This document shows, piece after piece, positions 10,539 through 19,116 of a stretch of DNA of 64,000 bases. Source of the stretch: Bradyrhizobium liaoningense (GTDB lineage Bacteria > Pseudomonadota > Alphaproteobacteria > Rhizobiales > Xanthobacteraceae); contig NZ_JAFCJT010000002.1 of NCBI RefSeq assembly GCF_018130785.1, positions 186,001 through 250,000 of the forward strand, read 5' to 3'. Each line of letters begins with the position of its first letter. The first letter of the stretch is position 1. The position numbers and the translations under genes were made by a program. The notes beneath the pieces were generated by a model that did no database searches, was not told the DNA's origin, and was given only the letters and a program-made list of their open reading frames with translations.

Positions 10539-11399
10539 ATGGAACAGCCTAGCGGACACGCAGAGAACGCGGATCAGATCGCCTATTGGAACGGTCCGAG
10601 CGGGCAGCGCTGGGCCGATCGTCATGCGGCGCAGGAAAAACTGCTTGGGCCGATCGCGGACGCCCTGATCGAGCGCGCCAGGCCAAAGCCGGGCGAGCGC
10701 GTGCTGGACGTGGGCTGCGGCTCCGGTGCGACGACGGTCGCGTTCGCAAAGGCTGTCGCGCCCGATGGCTTCGCGCTCGGCCTCGACGTTTCCGACCCGA
10801 TGCTGTCGCAGGCGCGCGCGTTTGCGCCAAAGGGTCTGCCGCTCGATTTCGTGCTGGCGGATGCGACGGTGCATCCGTTCGAGCCGGCGAGCTTTGACCT
10901 GCTGGCGTCGCGCTTCGGCGTGATGTTCTTCGCCGATCCCATTGCGTCCTTCACCAATCTCCGCCGCGCACTCAAGCCGTCGGGACGGCTCGCGTTTGCC
11001 TGCTGGCGCGAGCCGAAGGAAAATCCGTGGATGATGGCGCCGCTGATGGCGGTCTACAAACATGTCCCGAAGATGCCGCCGGTCGGGCCGGAAGAGCCGG
11101 GCCCGTTCGCCTTCGCCTCGGAAGAGCGCGTGACGCGCATCCTGAAAGGTGCAGGCTTCGTGGACGTGGCGATGGAGCCGCGCAATCTCGCGATGGATGT
11201 CGCCATCGGCGGTGGTCTCGATGCCGCGGTCGACGGTGCGCTCCAGATCGGCCCCGCCAGCCGCGCGCTCCAGGGCCATCCGCCGGAGACCTATGCCGCT
11301 GCAAAAGCCTCGATCCGCGAGATGCTCGCGCCGTTCCTGAAGGGACAGAGCGTGGCGCTGCAGGGCGCGATCTGGATCGTCACGGCGAAGGTGGCGTAG
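10539..11399 (+). CDS. Class I SAM-dependent methyltransferase
   Basis: 286 residues from an ATG preceded by the strong ribosome-binding site GGAGGGG. Motif I VLDVGCGSGATT sits near residues 55-66, followed by the acidic LGLDVSDPML loop (motif II) and FDLLASRFGVMFFADP (motif IV-like). The layout matches the UbiE/COQ5-like methyltransferase_11 group. Substrate cannot be predicted, since this group includes quinone, lipid and small-molecule enzymes. It is monocistronic, followed by a dispersed palindromic repeat. Confidence 0.8.
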   Translation: MEQPSGHAENADQIAYWNGPSGQRWADRHAAQEKLLGPIADALIERARPKPGERVLDVGCGSGATTVAFAKAVAPDGFALGLDVSDPMLSQARAFAPKGLPLDFVLADATVHPFEPASFDLLASRFGVMFFADPIASFTNLRRALKPSGRLAFACWREPKENPWMMAPLMAVYKHVPKMPPVGPEEPGPFAFASEERVTRILKGAGFVDVAMEPRNLAMDVAIGGGLDAAVDGALQIGPASRALQGHPPETYAAAKASIREMLAPFLKGQSVALQGAIWIVTAKVA

Positions 11400-11421
11400 G
11401 AGGTCGGCGAAACTCTCTCCA

Positions 11422-11511
11422 CCGTCATTGCGAGCGCAGCGAAGCAATCCAGACTGTCTCCGCTGAGACAGTCTGGATTGCTTCGTCGCAAGTACTCCCC
11501 GCAAATGACGG
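11422..11511. repeat. Palindromic dispersed repeat (REP-like)
   Basis: A perfect 20-base inverted repeat (11441-11460 with 11465-11484; arm begins GAAGCAATCC) surrounds a four-base loop. Outer arms CCGTCATTGCG and CGCAAATGACGG are complementary apart from one inserted base. The sequence resembles a palindrome I have seen many times in Bradyrhizobium intergenic DNA. It lies between convergent genes, where it could also serve as a bidirectional transcript end. Confidence 0.8.
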
Positions 11512-11531
11512 TGTGGATGGATTTGCGAATC

Positions 11532-12518
11532 CTAAACCACATCATCCGGCGCCAGCGCGCAGCCATTGTCCGGATGCGTCTCGACCTGAAGCGTGGTGTG
11601 GCCGATGCGGAAGGACGCCCTCAGGAGCTGTGCCGTCTCCATCAGGAATGCATCGGCAGTGCCCGCGGGCATGACGAGGTGACAGGTCAGCGCCGTCTCG
11701 GTGGTCGAGATCGGCCAGACATGGAGATCGTGAATCGCGGACACGCCCGGCCGCGCCAGCAGGAATGACCTGATCGCGGCGAGGTCGGTGCCCTTGGGCG
11801 CCGCAGCCATCGACATGTCGATGGAGCCGCGCAGCAGACTGGTGGTGCTCCAGAGGATGGTGGCGCAGATGACGAGGCTGGTGACGGGATCGAGCCAGAG
11901 CCAGCCGGTCCAGATGATCAGCGCCGCCGAGACCACGACGCCGAGCGAGACAGCGGCGTCGGCCGCCATGTGCAGATAGGCGCCTTCGATGTTGATGTCG
12001 TCCTTGCGTCCGCGCGCGAACAGCATGGCGGTGAAACCGTTGATGAGGATGCCGATGCCGGCGACTACCATCACGGTCACGCCGGCGACCGGCTCCGGCT
12101 CGCGCAGACGCAAGATCGCTTCCCAGCCGATCGCGCCGGTCGCGACCAGCAGGAAGACCGCATTCGCCAGCGCCGCCAGGATGGTGGAGGCGCGCAGGCC
12201 ATAGGTGAAGCGGCCGCTCGGCGCGCGCCTTGCCGCGATCGACGCAGCCCAGGCCACGATCAGGCCGAGCACGTCGCTGAGATTATGGCCGGCGTCTGCA
12301 AGCAGCGCGGTGGAGTTGCCGATATAGCCGTAGATCGCCTCGGCCACGACCAGCGCGATGTTGAGCGAAATGCCGATCGCGAATGCCTTGCCGAAATTGG
12401 CGGGCGCATGGACATGCGCGTGGCCGGCACCGTGATCATGTCCGTGCGCATGACCATGGTCATGCCCGTGGCCGGCATGATCATGGTGGTGATGACCGTG
12501 ATGGTCGTGGCTGCCCAA
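11532..12518 (-). CDS. Cation diffusion facilitator (zinc/cobalt/cadmium exporter)
   Basis: 328 residues. The first 37 residues are dominated by His, Asp and Gly, a cytoplasmic metal-collecting tail. Six membrane helices follow, with the site-A ligands visible: D75, H78 and D82 in ADAGHNLSD, and HMAAD in helix five. The C-terminal CDF domain (HDLHVWPIS...) is present. CDF proteins exchange cytoplasmic Zn, Co or Cd for protons. The gene starts two bases after the stop of the CzcA-like pump gene, so it is the last gene of that operon: the CDF moves metal to the periplasm and the RND pump takes it out of the cell. Confidence 0.93.
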   Translation of the reverse strand: MGSHDHHGHHHHDHAGHGHDHGHAHGHDHGAGHAHVHAPANFGKAFAIGISLNIALVVAEAIYGYIGNSTALLADAGHNLSDVLGLIVAWAASIAARRAPSGRFTYGLRASTILAALANAVFLLVATGAIGWEAILRLREPEPVAGVTVMVVAGIGILINGFTAMLFARGRKDDINIEGAYLHMAADAAVSLGVVVSAALIIWTGWLWLDPVTSLVICATILWSTTSLLRGSIDMSMAAAPKGTDLAAIRSFLLARPGVSAIHDLHVWPISTTETALTCHLVMPAGTADAFLMETAQLLRASFRIGHTTLQVETHPDNGCALAPDDVV

Positions 12519-12520
12519 AT

Positions 12521-15500
12521 CTAGCGCTCCCGGGACGCCGCCAAATCAGGCGCCATTGTAGGCGTTTCACCTGGCGCGTCACGACGGAACAGCGCATAGA
12601 GCGCCGGCAGCACCAGCAACGTCAGCACGGTCGAGGAGATGATGCCGCCGATCACCACGGTCGCCAGCGGACGCTGCACCTCGGCGCCGGCGCCGGTGGC
12701 GAGCGCCATCGGCACGAAGCCGAGCGAGGCGACCAGTGCAGTCATCAGCACCGGCCGCAGCCGGGTCAGCGCACCCTCGCGCACCGCGTCGGCAACGGGG
12801 AGCCCCTCGCTGCGCAGCCGCTCGATGAAGGCGATGATGACGAGGCCGTTGAGAACGGCCACGCCCGACAATGCGATGAAGCCGACACCGGCGCTGATCG
12901 ACAGCGGAATGTCGCGCAGCAGAAGCGCGGCAACGCCGCCCGTCAACGCCAGCGGCACACCGGAGAACACCAGAGCCGCATCCGCCGCCGATCCCATGCC
13001 CATGAACAGCAGCAGGAACACCAGCAGCAGCGCCACCGGCACCACGATCGTCAGCCGCTTGGTCGCCGAGACCAGCTGCTCGAACTGGCCGCCCCAGCCG
13101 ATCCAATAGCCCGGCGGCAGCTTGACCTTCTCGGCGACGGCCGCTTCCGCCTCGCTCACGAAGGAGCCGAGGTCGCGCGCGCGGACATTGGCGGTGACGA
13201 CGATGCGCCGCTTGCCGTTCTCACGGCTGATCTGGTTGGGACCGGGCGTCGCATCGACGGTTGCGACAGACGACAGCGGGACATAGCGCATCTGGGCAAG
13301 GGGAGAGGCGGTCAGCGCTGTTCGAACGGCGGTGCCGCCTGCAGCTTCCTCGCTGGGCGGCAGCGGGATCGGTATGGCCCGGATCGCCTCGAGATTGCCG
13401 CGCAGACGTTCCGGCAGGCGCACGACGATGTCGAAACGGCGGTCGCCCTCGAACAGCTTGCCTGCCGACTTGCCGCCGACCGCGATCTCGACAATGCCCT
13501 GTACCTCACCGATGCTGAGCCCGTAGCGGGCGAGCGCCTGGCGGTCGAGCCGGACGGTGAGGATCGGCAGGCCCGAGACCTGCTCGATCTTGACGTCGCT
13601 GGCGCCGCGGATGCCGCGGATTGCGGCCTCGACCTGCTTTGCGGCGCCTTGGAGGATGTCGAGGTCGTCGCCGAAGACCTTGATGCCGACGTCGCTGCGC
13701 ACGCCGGAGATCAGCTCGTTGACGCGGAACTGGATCGGCTGGGAGATTTCATAGGCGCTGCCGGGAATTTCGTCGGCGGCGTGGTCGATGGCCTCGATCA
13801 CCTCCGATTTCGGCTTGCCCGGGTCGGGCCATTCCGCGCGCGGTTTCAGCATGATGTAGCCGTCGGTCTGCGCCGGCGACATCGGGTCGGTCGCGATCTC
13901 GGCGGTGCCGATGCGGGTGAAGAATTCCTTCACCTCGGGAATCTCCTTGATGCGCTTTTCCAGCGCCTTTTGCAGATCCAGCGACTGCGTGAGGCTGGTC
14001 CCGGGAATCCGGATCGAGGCCAGCGCGACGTCGCCTTCGTCCAGGCTCGGGATGAACTCGCCGCCCATGCGCGCGGCGGCGATGCCGCTTGCGACCACGA
14101 TGATGGCGGCCATGACGGTGACCGCGATCCGATTGTCGATCGCGAGGCGGAGCAGGGGGAGATAGATGCGCTTCGCCACCCGCATGAACAGGTTTTCGTG
14201 TTCGGACACCTTGCCGGTGACGAAGATGGCAACCGCCGCCGGCACGAAGGTGATGGAGAACAGCACCGCGGCGCCCAGCGCCATCAGCACGGTCAGCGCC
14301 ATCGGCGTGAACATCTTGCCCTCGACGCCGGTCAGCGTCAGCACGGGCAGGTAGACCACCGCGATGATCAGCGTTCCGAACAGGCTCGGCTTGATGACCT
14401 CGCGCGACCCGCGCAGGATCGCGCGCAGCCGTTCGGGGGTGGAGAGCAGGCCGCCTTTCTGGCGCTGCGCCTCGGCCAGCATGCGCAGGCAGTTCTCGAC
14501 GATGATCACGGCGCCGTCGACGATGATGCCGAAATCGATCGCACCCAGGCTCATCAGGTTCGCGCTGACTTTTGTTTCGACCATGCCGGTGATCGTCATG
14601 GCCATGGAGAGCGGAATGACGCAGGCCACCACGAGCGCGGCGCGGATGTTTCCGAGGATCAGGAACAGCACGGCCACGACCAGGGCCGCACCTTCCAGGA
14701 GGTTGTTTTCGACCGTACGGATGGTGGCCTCGACCAGATGGGTGCGGTCGTAGACGGTCCGGGTCACGACGCCGTCGGGCAGCGATTTGGCGATCTCGTC
14801 GAGACGGGCTGCGACGCGGCGCGCCACGCTGCGGCTGTTCTCGCCGATCAGCAGCATGGCGGTGCCGAGCACGGTTTCCTCGCCATCGCGCGTCGCCGCG
14901 CCCGTGCGGAGGTCGCGGCCTTCCGTGACGGAGGCGACATCCCTGATCCTGACGGGATTGCCGCCGCGCGAGCCGATCACGATGTCCTGGATCTCGCTGA
15001 TGCTGCCGACCTGGCCCGGGGAGCGCACCAGATATTGCTCGCCGTTGCGTTCGATATAGCCGGCGCCGACATTGGCGTTGTTGGCGGCGAGCGCCGTCAT
15101 GACGTCGCGAAAGCCGAGCCGGTAGGCCATCAGCTTGCCGGGGTCCGGCAGCACGTGGAACTGCCGCTCGAAGCCGCCGATGGTGTTGACCTCGATCACC
15201 CCGGGCACGTTGCGAAGCTGTGGCCGGATGATCCAGTCCTGCACGGTGCGGAGGTCAGTCAGCGAATAGTCGTGACCGCCCTGCGTCTTCGCCCCCGCCT
15301 TTGCCTCGACGGTGTACATGAAGATTTCGCCCAAGCCGGTCGAGACCGGGCCCATCGCGACCTCGACGCCGGCCGGAAGCTGGTCCTTCACTTGCTGGAT
15401 GCGCTCGCCCACGAGCTGGCGGGCAAAATAGATATCGGTGCCGTCCTTGAACACGACCGTCACCTGGCTCAGGCCGTAGCGCGACAGCGAGCGGGTGTAG

Positions 15501-15739
15501 TCGAGCTTCGGCAGGCCGCCCATGGCGGTCTCGACGGGGAAGGTGATGCGCTGCTCGGTTTCCAGCGGCGAGTAGCCGGGCGCGCGGGTGTTGATCTGGA
15601 CCTGGACGTTGGTGATGTCGGGTACGGCGTCGATCGGCAGGCGCTGGAAATTCCAGGCTCCGAAGGCGACGGCGCCGAGCGCGAGCAGCAGGACCAGCCA
15701 GCGCTGCTGAAGCGAGACCGCGATGAGACGCTCAATCAT
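12521..15739 (-). CDS. czcA: CzcA-type heavy-metal RND efflux pump
   Basis: 1072 residues, the normal HME-RND length, with twelve predicted helices and two large periplasmic loops. The helix-4 signature DFGIIVDGAVIIVEN at 402-416 has Asp402, Asp408 and Glu415, the proton-relay residues of divalent (Zn/Co/Cd) CzcA pumps. The inner-membrane pump is driven by protons and works with the adaptor and outer-membrane factor encoded just upstream. Its ATG overlaps the adaptor stop by eight bases. Exact metal specificity (Zn, Co, Cd, Ni) cannot be settled from sequence. Confidence 0.95.
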   Translation of the reverse strand: MIERLIAVSLQQRWLVLLLALGAVAFGAWNFQRLPIDAVPDITNVQVQINTRAPGYSPLETEQRITFPVETAMGGLPKLDYTRSLSRYGLSQVTVVFKDGTDIYFARQLVGERIQQVKDQLPAGVEVAMGPVSTGLGEIFMYTVEAKAGAKTQGGHDYSLTDLRTVQDWIIRPQLRNVPGVIEVNTIGGFERQFHVLPDPGKLMAYRLGFRDVMTALAANNANVGAGYIERNGEQYLVRSPGQVGSISEIQDIVIGSRGGNPVRIRDVASVTEGRDLRTGAATRDGEETVLGTAMLLIGENSRSVARRVAARLDEIAKSLPDGVVTRTVYDRTHLVEATIRTVENNLLEGAALVVAVLFLILGNIRAALVVACVIPLSMAMTITGMVETKVSANLMSLGAIDFGIIVDGAVIIVENCLRMLAEAQRQKGGLLSTPERLRAILRGSREVIKPSLFGTLIIAVVYLPVLTLTGVEGKMFTPMALTVLMALGAAVLFSITFVPAAVAIFVTGKVSEHENLFMRVAKRIYLPLLRLAIDNRIAVTVMAAIIVVASGIAAARMGGEFIPSLDEGDVALASIRIPGTSLTQSLDLQKALEKRIKEIPEVKEFFTRIGTAEIATDPMSPAQTDGYIMLKPRAEWPDPGKPKSEVIEAIDHAADEIPGSAYEISQPIQFRVNELISGVRSDVGIKVFGDDLDILQGAAKQVEAAIRGIRGASDVKIEQVSGLPILTVRLDRQALARYGLSIGEVQGIVEIAVGGKSAGKLFEGDRRFDIVVRLPERLRGNLEAIRAIPIPLPPSEEAAGGTAVRTALTASPLAQMRYVPLSSVATVDATPGPNQISRENGKRRIVVTANVRARDLGSFVSEAEAAVAEKVKLPPGYWIGWGGQFEQLVSATKRLTIVVPVALLLVFLLLFMGMGSAADAALVFSGVPLALTGGVAALLLRDIPLSISAGVGFIALSGVAVLNGLVIIAFIERLRSEGLPVADAVREGALTRLRPVLMTALVASLGFVPMALATGAGAEVQRPLATVVIGGIISSTVLTLLVLPALYALFRRDAPGETPTMAPDLAASRER

Positions 15740-16709
15740 GCTCGGCCTCGCCCTTGCCCATCTCCGCTTTCACGACGAAGCTGTTCTCCGCGACGTAATG
15801 CTCGCCGGCCGAAAGACCCGCCTTGATCTCGACATGGCGCGGATCGGAATCCCCGAGCTCCACGGGACGCGCCTCGATCTTGTCGCCGTCCTCGCGGACG
15901 AACACGATGGTCCTGTTCTCCAGCGTCTGGATCGCACTTCGGCGTACGGCGACCGCGACGTTGCGCGCGGCGAGGATCAGCCGCGCCGTGACGAACAGGC
16001 CGGGACGCAGGCGCCCGTCCGGATTTGGCAGCACCACGCGGGCGAGCGCGGTCTGGGTCTCGCTGCTGCCGATCGGCGCCATGTAGGAGATCGTGCCCTT
16101 GATCTCGCCGCGGCCGTCGTCGGGATCGATCAGCACCTCGTCGTTGAGACGAACGCGCCGGAGGTCCTGCCGGTAGATCGACAGGTCGACCCAGATCGTC
16201 GAGAGGTCGGCGACCACGAAGGCCGGCTTCTGCTCGGAGGCGTATTCGCCGAGCGAGATCTGCCGCTCGATGATGGTGCCTGCGATCGGCGCCTTCAGCT
16301 CGTAGACGGTGAGGCTCTGGTTGCTCTCGATCGCGGCGAGCAGATCGTCCTTGCCGACCCTGTCGCCGATGCGCTTCTGGATCGATTTGGCGACCCCCGG
16401 AAAGCGCGGCGTCACCTGCACGACGGCTTCCTGGTTGGCGCGCAAGATGCCGTTGAAAGACAGTGTATCGGTCAGCGTCGCGCTTGAAGCTTCCGCCAGC
16501 ACCACGCCGGCGGCGGCCAGCTTGACGTCGGAGATGCGGATGCGGTCGGCGCCGTGCTCGTCCTGCTCGACATGGTCGCTCGGCTTCTTCTGTTCGGAAT
16601 GCTCGGCATGCTCGGTGTGCGTGACCCCGGCAGGCGCGAGCAGGGAATAGCCGTAGGCGCCGAGTGCGGCGGCCACGATGGCGACGAGAATGGTGGAGGA
16701 CGTCTTCAT
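15732..16709 (-). CDS. czcB: CzcB-type RND periplasmic adaptor
   Basis: 325 residues with an N-terminal membrane anchor (ILVAIVAAALGAYGYSLL), then a His/Glu-rich linker (HTEHAEHSEQ...DEHG, about 31-52) that could bind metal. The barrel-sandwich hybrid and beta-barrel domains of membrane fusion proteins follow (for example LKAPIAGTIIERQISLGEY and VAVRRSAIQTLE). The helical hairpin is short. It bridges CzcA and the outer-membrane channel. The start ATG overlaps the czcC stop as ATGA, indicating translational coupling. Confidence 0.92.
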   Translation of the reverse strand: MKTSSTILVAIVAAALGAYGYSLLAPAGVTHTEHAEHSEQKKPSDHVEQDEHGADRIRISDVKLAAAGVVLAEASSATLTDTLSFNGILRANQEAVVQVTPRFPGVAKSIQKRIGDRVGKDDLLAAIESNQSLTVYELKAPIAGTIIERQISLGEYASEQKPAFVVADLSTIWVDLSIYRQDLRRVRLNDEVLIDPDDGRGEIKGTISYMAPIGSSETQTALARVVLPNPDGRLRPGLFVTARLILAARNVAVAVRRSAIQTLENRTIVFVREDGDKIEARPVELGDSDPRHVEIKAGLSAGEHYVAENSFVVKAEMGKGEAEHD

Positions 16710-17980
16710 CGTGCGCTATCCCGGGCCAGTGCGAAGGGGTTGCCAACGAGGCCTTCGATGGTCGCGACGCCGGCATGGAAGTTCTGCAGCGCCTCCTGCT
16801 CGCGCAGGCGCGCCTGGGTGACGCTCGCCTGGGCGTCGAGCACTTCGAGCAGGGAGAAGCGGCCCTGGCCGTAGCCCTGCGCGATCGCCTCCGAGGCTTC
16901 CGTGGCTTTCGGAATCGCGGTCTCGCGCAGCACCGCGAGCTCGCGCAGCGAGCCCTGGAGCGAGTCGTAGGCGCGGCCGGCGACTACGATCAGCGTGTTG
17001 CGGTTGGCTTCGCGCTCGGCCCTGGTCTTGGCGAGGCTTTCCTGCGCCGAGAGGATGTTGCCCTGGTTCTGGTCGAACACGGGGATCGGCACCGAGACGG
17101 TGAGGCGCACCGCGTCGTCATTGGTCTCGTTGAAATGGCGCCATCCCGCCGCGATCCGCACGTCGGGATAGGGCCTTAAGCGCGCCATCAACAGCTCGGC
17201 GTTGCGCTGGGCATAGACGGCGGTCCAGCGCACCAGCTGCGGATTGGCATCGATGGCGGCGACGACCGACTGGAACGTCGGCGTCTTTCCCGTGGTGTCG
17301 AGCCGGCCGGAGACCTCGCCGAATTTTGCCGCGGGATCCCCCATCAGCACCGCAAGCTCGCGCCGGGCGCTGGCCAGCGTTGCCTTGAAGCGTTCGCGGT
17401 CGGCCTTCACCAGGGCGGACGCGACCTCGGCGCGGCCGGTCTCGGCCGGCGAGGAGGCGCCGGCCTCGACGCGGCGGCGCAGCAGCGGCGTCAGGCGGTC
17501 GATCGCGGCGATCTGCTCGTCGAGGATCTGGATGCGCCGCTGCGCGCCGAGCACGCTGAGGAAGGCGATCGCAGTCTCCGACAGCACCTCCAGCCTGACC
17601 GCCTTGCGCTGGATCGCGGCCACCTCGATGCCGGCGGCGCCTGCGGCGATCCGCGCATCACGCTTGCCGAACAGCTCGAAGGCCTGGCTGATCTGGAGCG
17701 TGGTCTCGGCCGATCTCGTGCCGCGATAGATGCCCGATCCGAACGAATTGTCCTGTTCATAGGACAGTTCCGGATTGAGCAGCGCGCCGGCCTGGATGCG
17801 CTGCCCCGTGGCGATGCCGACGTCGCGCTCTGCCGCGGTGAGCCGCGGGCTCGCGGCCAGCGCGCGCGACAGCGCGCTCCGCATCGTCAAAGTCTGGGCG
17901 TGAGACGGCGCAAGCGCCAATCCGGCAACAAGACACGCTGCCACGCACGCCAGGCGCGCGGCCATTCCGTTGCGAAACAT
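16706..17980 (-). CDS. czcC: CzcC-type outer-membrane factor (TolC family)
   Basis: 424 residues with a cleavable signal peptide (hydrophobic stretch ending SHAQT near residue 29). The two-fold TolC repeat is visible: ASPRLTAAERDVG and a second Ala/Arg-rich coiled region around ARLREQEALQNFHAG. It forms the trimeric outer-membrane tunnel of the tripartite metal pump. It follows a small His-rich leader gene by 55 bases and overlaps czcB by four. Confidence 0.9.
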   Translation of the reverse strand: MFRNGMAARLACVAACLVAGLALAPSHAQTLTMRSALSRALAASPRLTAAERDVGIATGQRIQAGALLNPELSYEQDNSFGSGIYRGTRSAETTLQISQAFELFGKRDARIAAGAAGIEVAAIQRKAVRLEVLSETAIAFLSVLGAQRRIQILDEQIAAIDRLTPLLRRRVEAGASSPAETGRAEVASALVKADRERFKATLASARRELAVLMGDPAAKFGEVSGRLDTTGKTPTFQSVVAAIDANPQLVRWTAVYAQRNAELLMARLRPYPDVRIAAGWRHFNETNDDAVRLTVSVPIPVFDQNQGNILSAQESLAKTRAEREANRNTLIVVAGRAYDSLQGSLRELAVLRETAIPKATEASEAIAQGYGQGRFSLLEVLDAQASVTQARLREQEALQNFHAGVATIEGLVGNPFALARDSAR

Positions 17981-18035
17981 GAAACCGACCTGTGAGGGAT
18001 GAACCTAATGGGCGCGGGACGCCCGACCAATCCGT

Positions 18036-18398
18036 TCAGGCCATAGGCTTGGGAGGCGGGGAGTCCGTATCAGGGACGATTCCAGCGAGCTGGGGTGCAC
18101 GTTGCGGGCTCGATGCAGACACAAGCGCGATCAGTACCGCCGGTGGCGCCGGCTGCGTCACCGCCACCGAGAAGCAGCCGTGGCAATGATGCCCGCCGAT
18201 TGCCTTGTGGTCGCTGTGACCTGCGGAGCCATCAAGGACCGCAGCGATCTCCGAGCCGCCGCCGGGCGTAGTCACGTCGATGTCGTGCAGGCCGTGCAGC
18301 GCGCCCGCGAGCAGATAGACAACCGCGATCAGCACAGACAGCAGTCCGCGCCAGTGGCGCGGGCGGCAAAATCCTGAGGGCTGGCGGTTCGCGAGCAC
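18036..18398 (-). CDS. Small His/Cys-containing membrane or exported protein heading the czc operon
   Basis: About 120 residues from a GTG at 18398; the longer frame to 18485 has an Arg/His-rich leader unlikely to be translated, so the start is uncertain. One strong hydrophobic segment (GLLSVLIAVVYLLAGALHGLHD) acts as anchor or signal. Downstream is a metal-binding-looking patch, GHSDHKAIGGHHCHGCFS. The C-terminus is Pro-rich. Gene order (directly upstream of czcCBA and CDF, same strand) suggests a periplasmic metal-binding or sensing partner, but I do not recognise the family. Confidence 0.6.
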   Translation of the reverse strand: MLANRQPSGFCRPRHWRGLLSVLIAVVYLLAGALHGLHDIDVTTPGGGSEIAAVLDGSAGHSDHKAIGGHHCHGCFSVAVTQPAPPAVLIALVSASSPQRAPQLAGIVPDTDSPPPKPMA

Positions 18399-18518
18399 GA
18401 CGTCACTCTGGTTGCGGTCTGTGCACGGCCTAGCATGGTGCCGGGAACAGTGTCGACCCGCAACATTGTTACGTCCCTGGAACAATTGCCGCAGCAGCGC
18501 GTGGATTGCGACCGCCTC

Positions 18519-18761
18519 TTACTGGCGGGCGATGACGCGCCAGGGTGAGGCGAAGGTCTCGCTTGCCGCCGTGCCGACGGGCTCCGGAGCAGGCGGCGGG
18601 TCGTCAGCTTCCACGGTCGTGACGGCGCAACGGCCGGCTTCCATTGCCTGCTCCAGCCATTCGATGGCTTCATCGATCCATTGGTCGTGGTGCTCGGGAT
18701 CGGCGATGGCCTTCTCCCGGGATGCATTCGCCTGATTCAAGCACGCGGTCCTGCGATCCAC
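18519..18761 (-). CDS. Small hypothetical protein (80 residues)
   Basis: A GTG-started frame encoding a soluble protein with a helical N-terminal half (ADPEHHDQWIDEAIEWLEQA) and a Pro/Ala-rich C-terminal half. No signal peptide or membrane segment. It lies 120 bases upstream of the His-rich leader gene on the same strand, so it could begin the czc transcript, but the function is unknown. Alternative starts exist; the WIDEAIEWLEQAME helix supports this frame being coding. Confidence 0.45.
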   Translation of the reverse strand: MDRRTACLNQANASREKAIADPEHHDQWIDEAIEWLEQAMEAGRCAVTTVEADDPPPAPEPVGTAASETFASPWRVIARQ

Positions 18762-18861
18762 ACGGCGCTCCCGATCTGGAGGTTCGCCCCGATCGCATCT
18801 TTGACGATCCTGGCACCGGCGTCGTTAACATAGGACAGTAAGGCGGTTGCAAATGCGAAAG

Positions 18862-18891
18862 GGCCCCAGCCGGGGCAGACCGGCTGAGGCC
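18862..18891. other. Stem-loop in the intergenic region upstream of the small membrane peptide
   Basis: GGCCCCAGCCGG and CCGGCTGAGGCC pair over 12 bases with one mismatch around a six-base loop. It lies between divergent small genes, so it is not a terminator of either; a leader structure or regulator site is possible. The rest of 18762-19031 shows no gene. Confidence 0.35.
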
Positions 18892-19031
18892 TTCAGTGCT
18901 CACAATCTTCATCCTTGGGACTTGAGCAATCAATCCGCATCTCGCCAGTTCGTTCCCCGGGAAATATCGAATTAGGAACGTTCCTCATTCCCCCTGATTA
19001 GCGATCAGGAGTGTTTGAGGAGGATGGGACT

Positions 19032-19106
19032 ATGGACGGACTGATTTATCTGATCGGCCTGATCGTCGTGATCATGGCGATCCTGTCGTTCTTCGGCCTG
19101 CGCTGA
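19032..19106 (+). CDS. 24-residue single-helix membrane peptide
   Basis: A complete short ORF, MDGLIYLIGLIVVIMAILSF followed by FGLR, preceded by a strong ribosome-binding site (GAGGAGGATGGG). Nearly the whole peptide is one hydrophobic helix with an acidic N-terminus and a basic end, so it should insert in the inner membrane. It ends ten bases before the ATG of a four-helix membrane protein, implying co-transcription. Small single-helix proteins of this kind often bind and modulate a larger membrane protein; that role is inference here. Confidence 0.7.
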   Translation: MDGLIYLIGLIVVIMAILSFFGLR

Positions 19107-19116
19107 GAGGACGGCA

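Noticed and set aside
12383..15826. 1147-residue plus-strand ORF opposite the CzcA-like pump
   Set aside because: Composition is dominated by Arg, His, Asp and Gln with no recognisable motif; it is the complement of a well-supported RND pump, a common artefact of GC-rich codon use.
18936..19031. GGAAC near 18976 as a general-stress (EcfG) -35 box for the membrane peptide
   Set aside because: No CGTT -10 element at the expected 16-17 base spacing.
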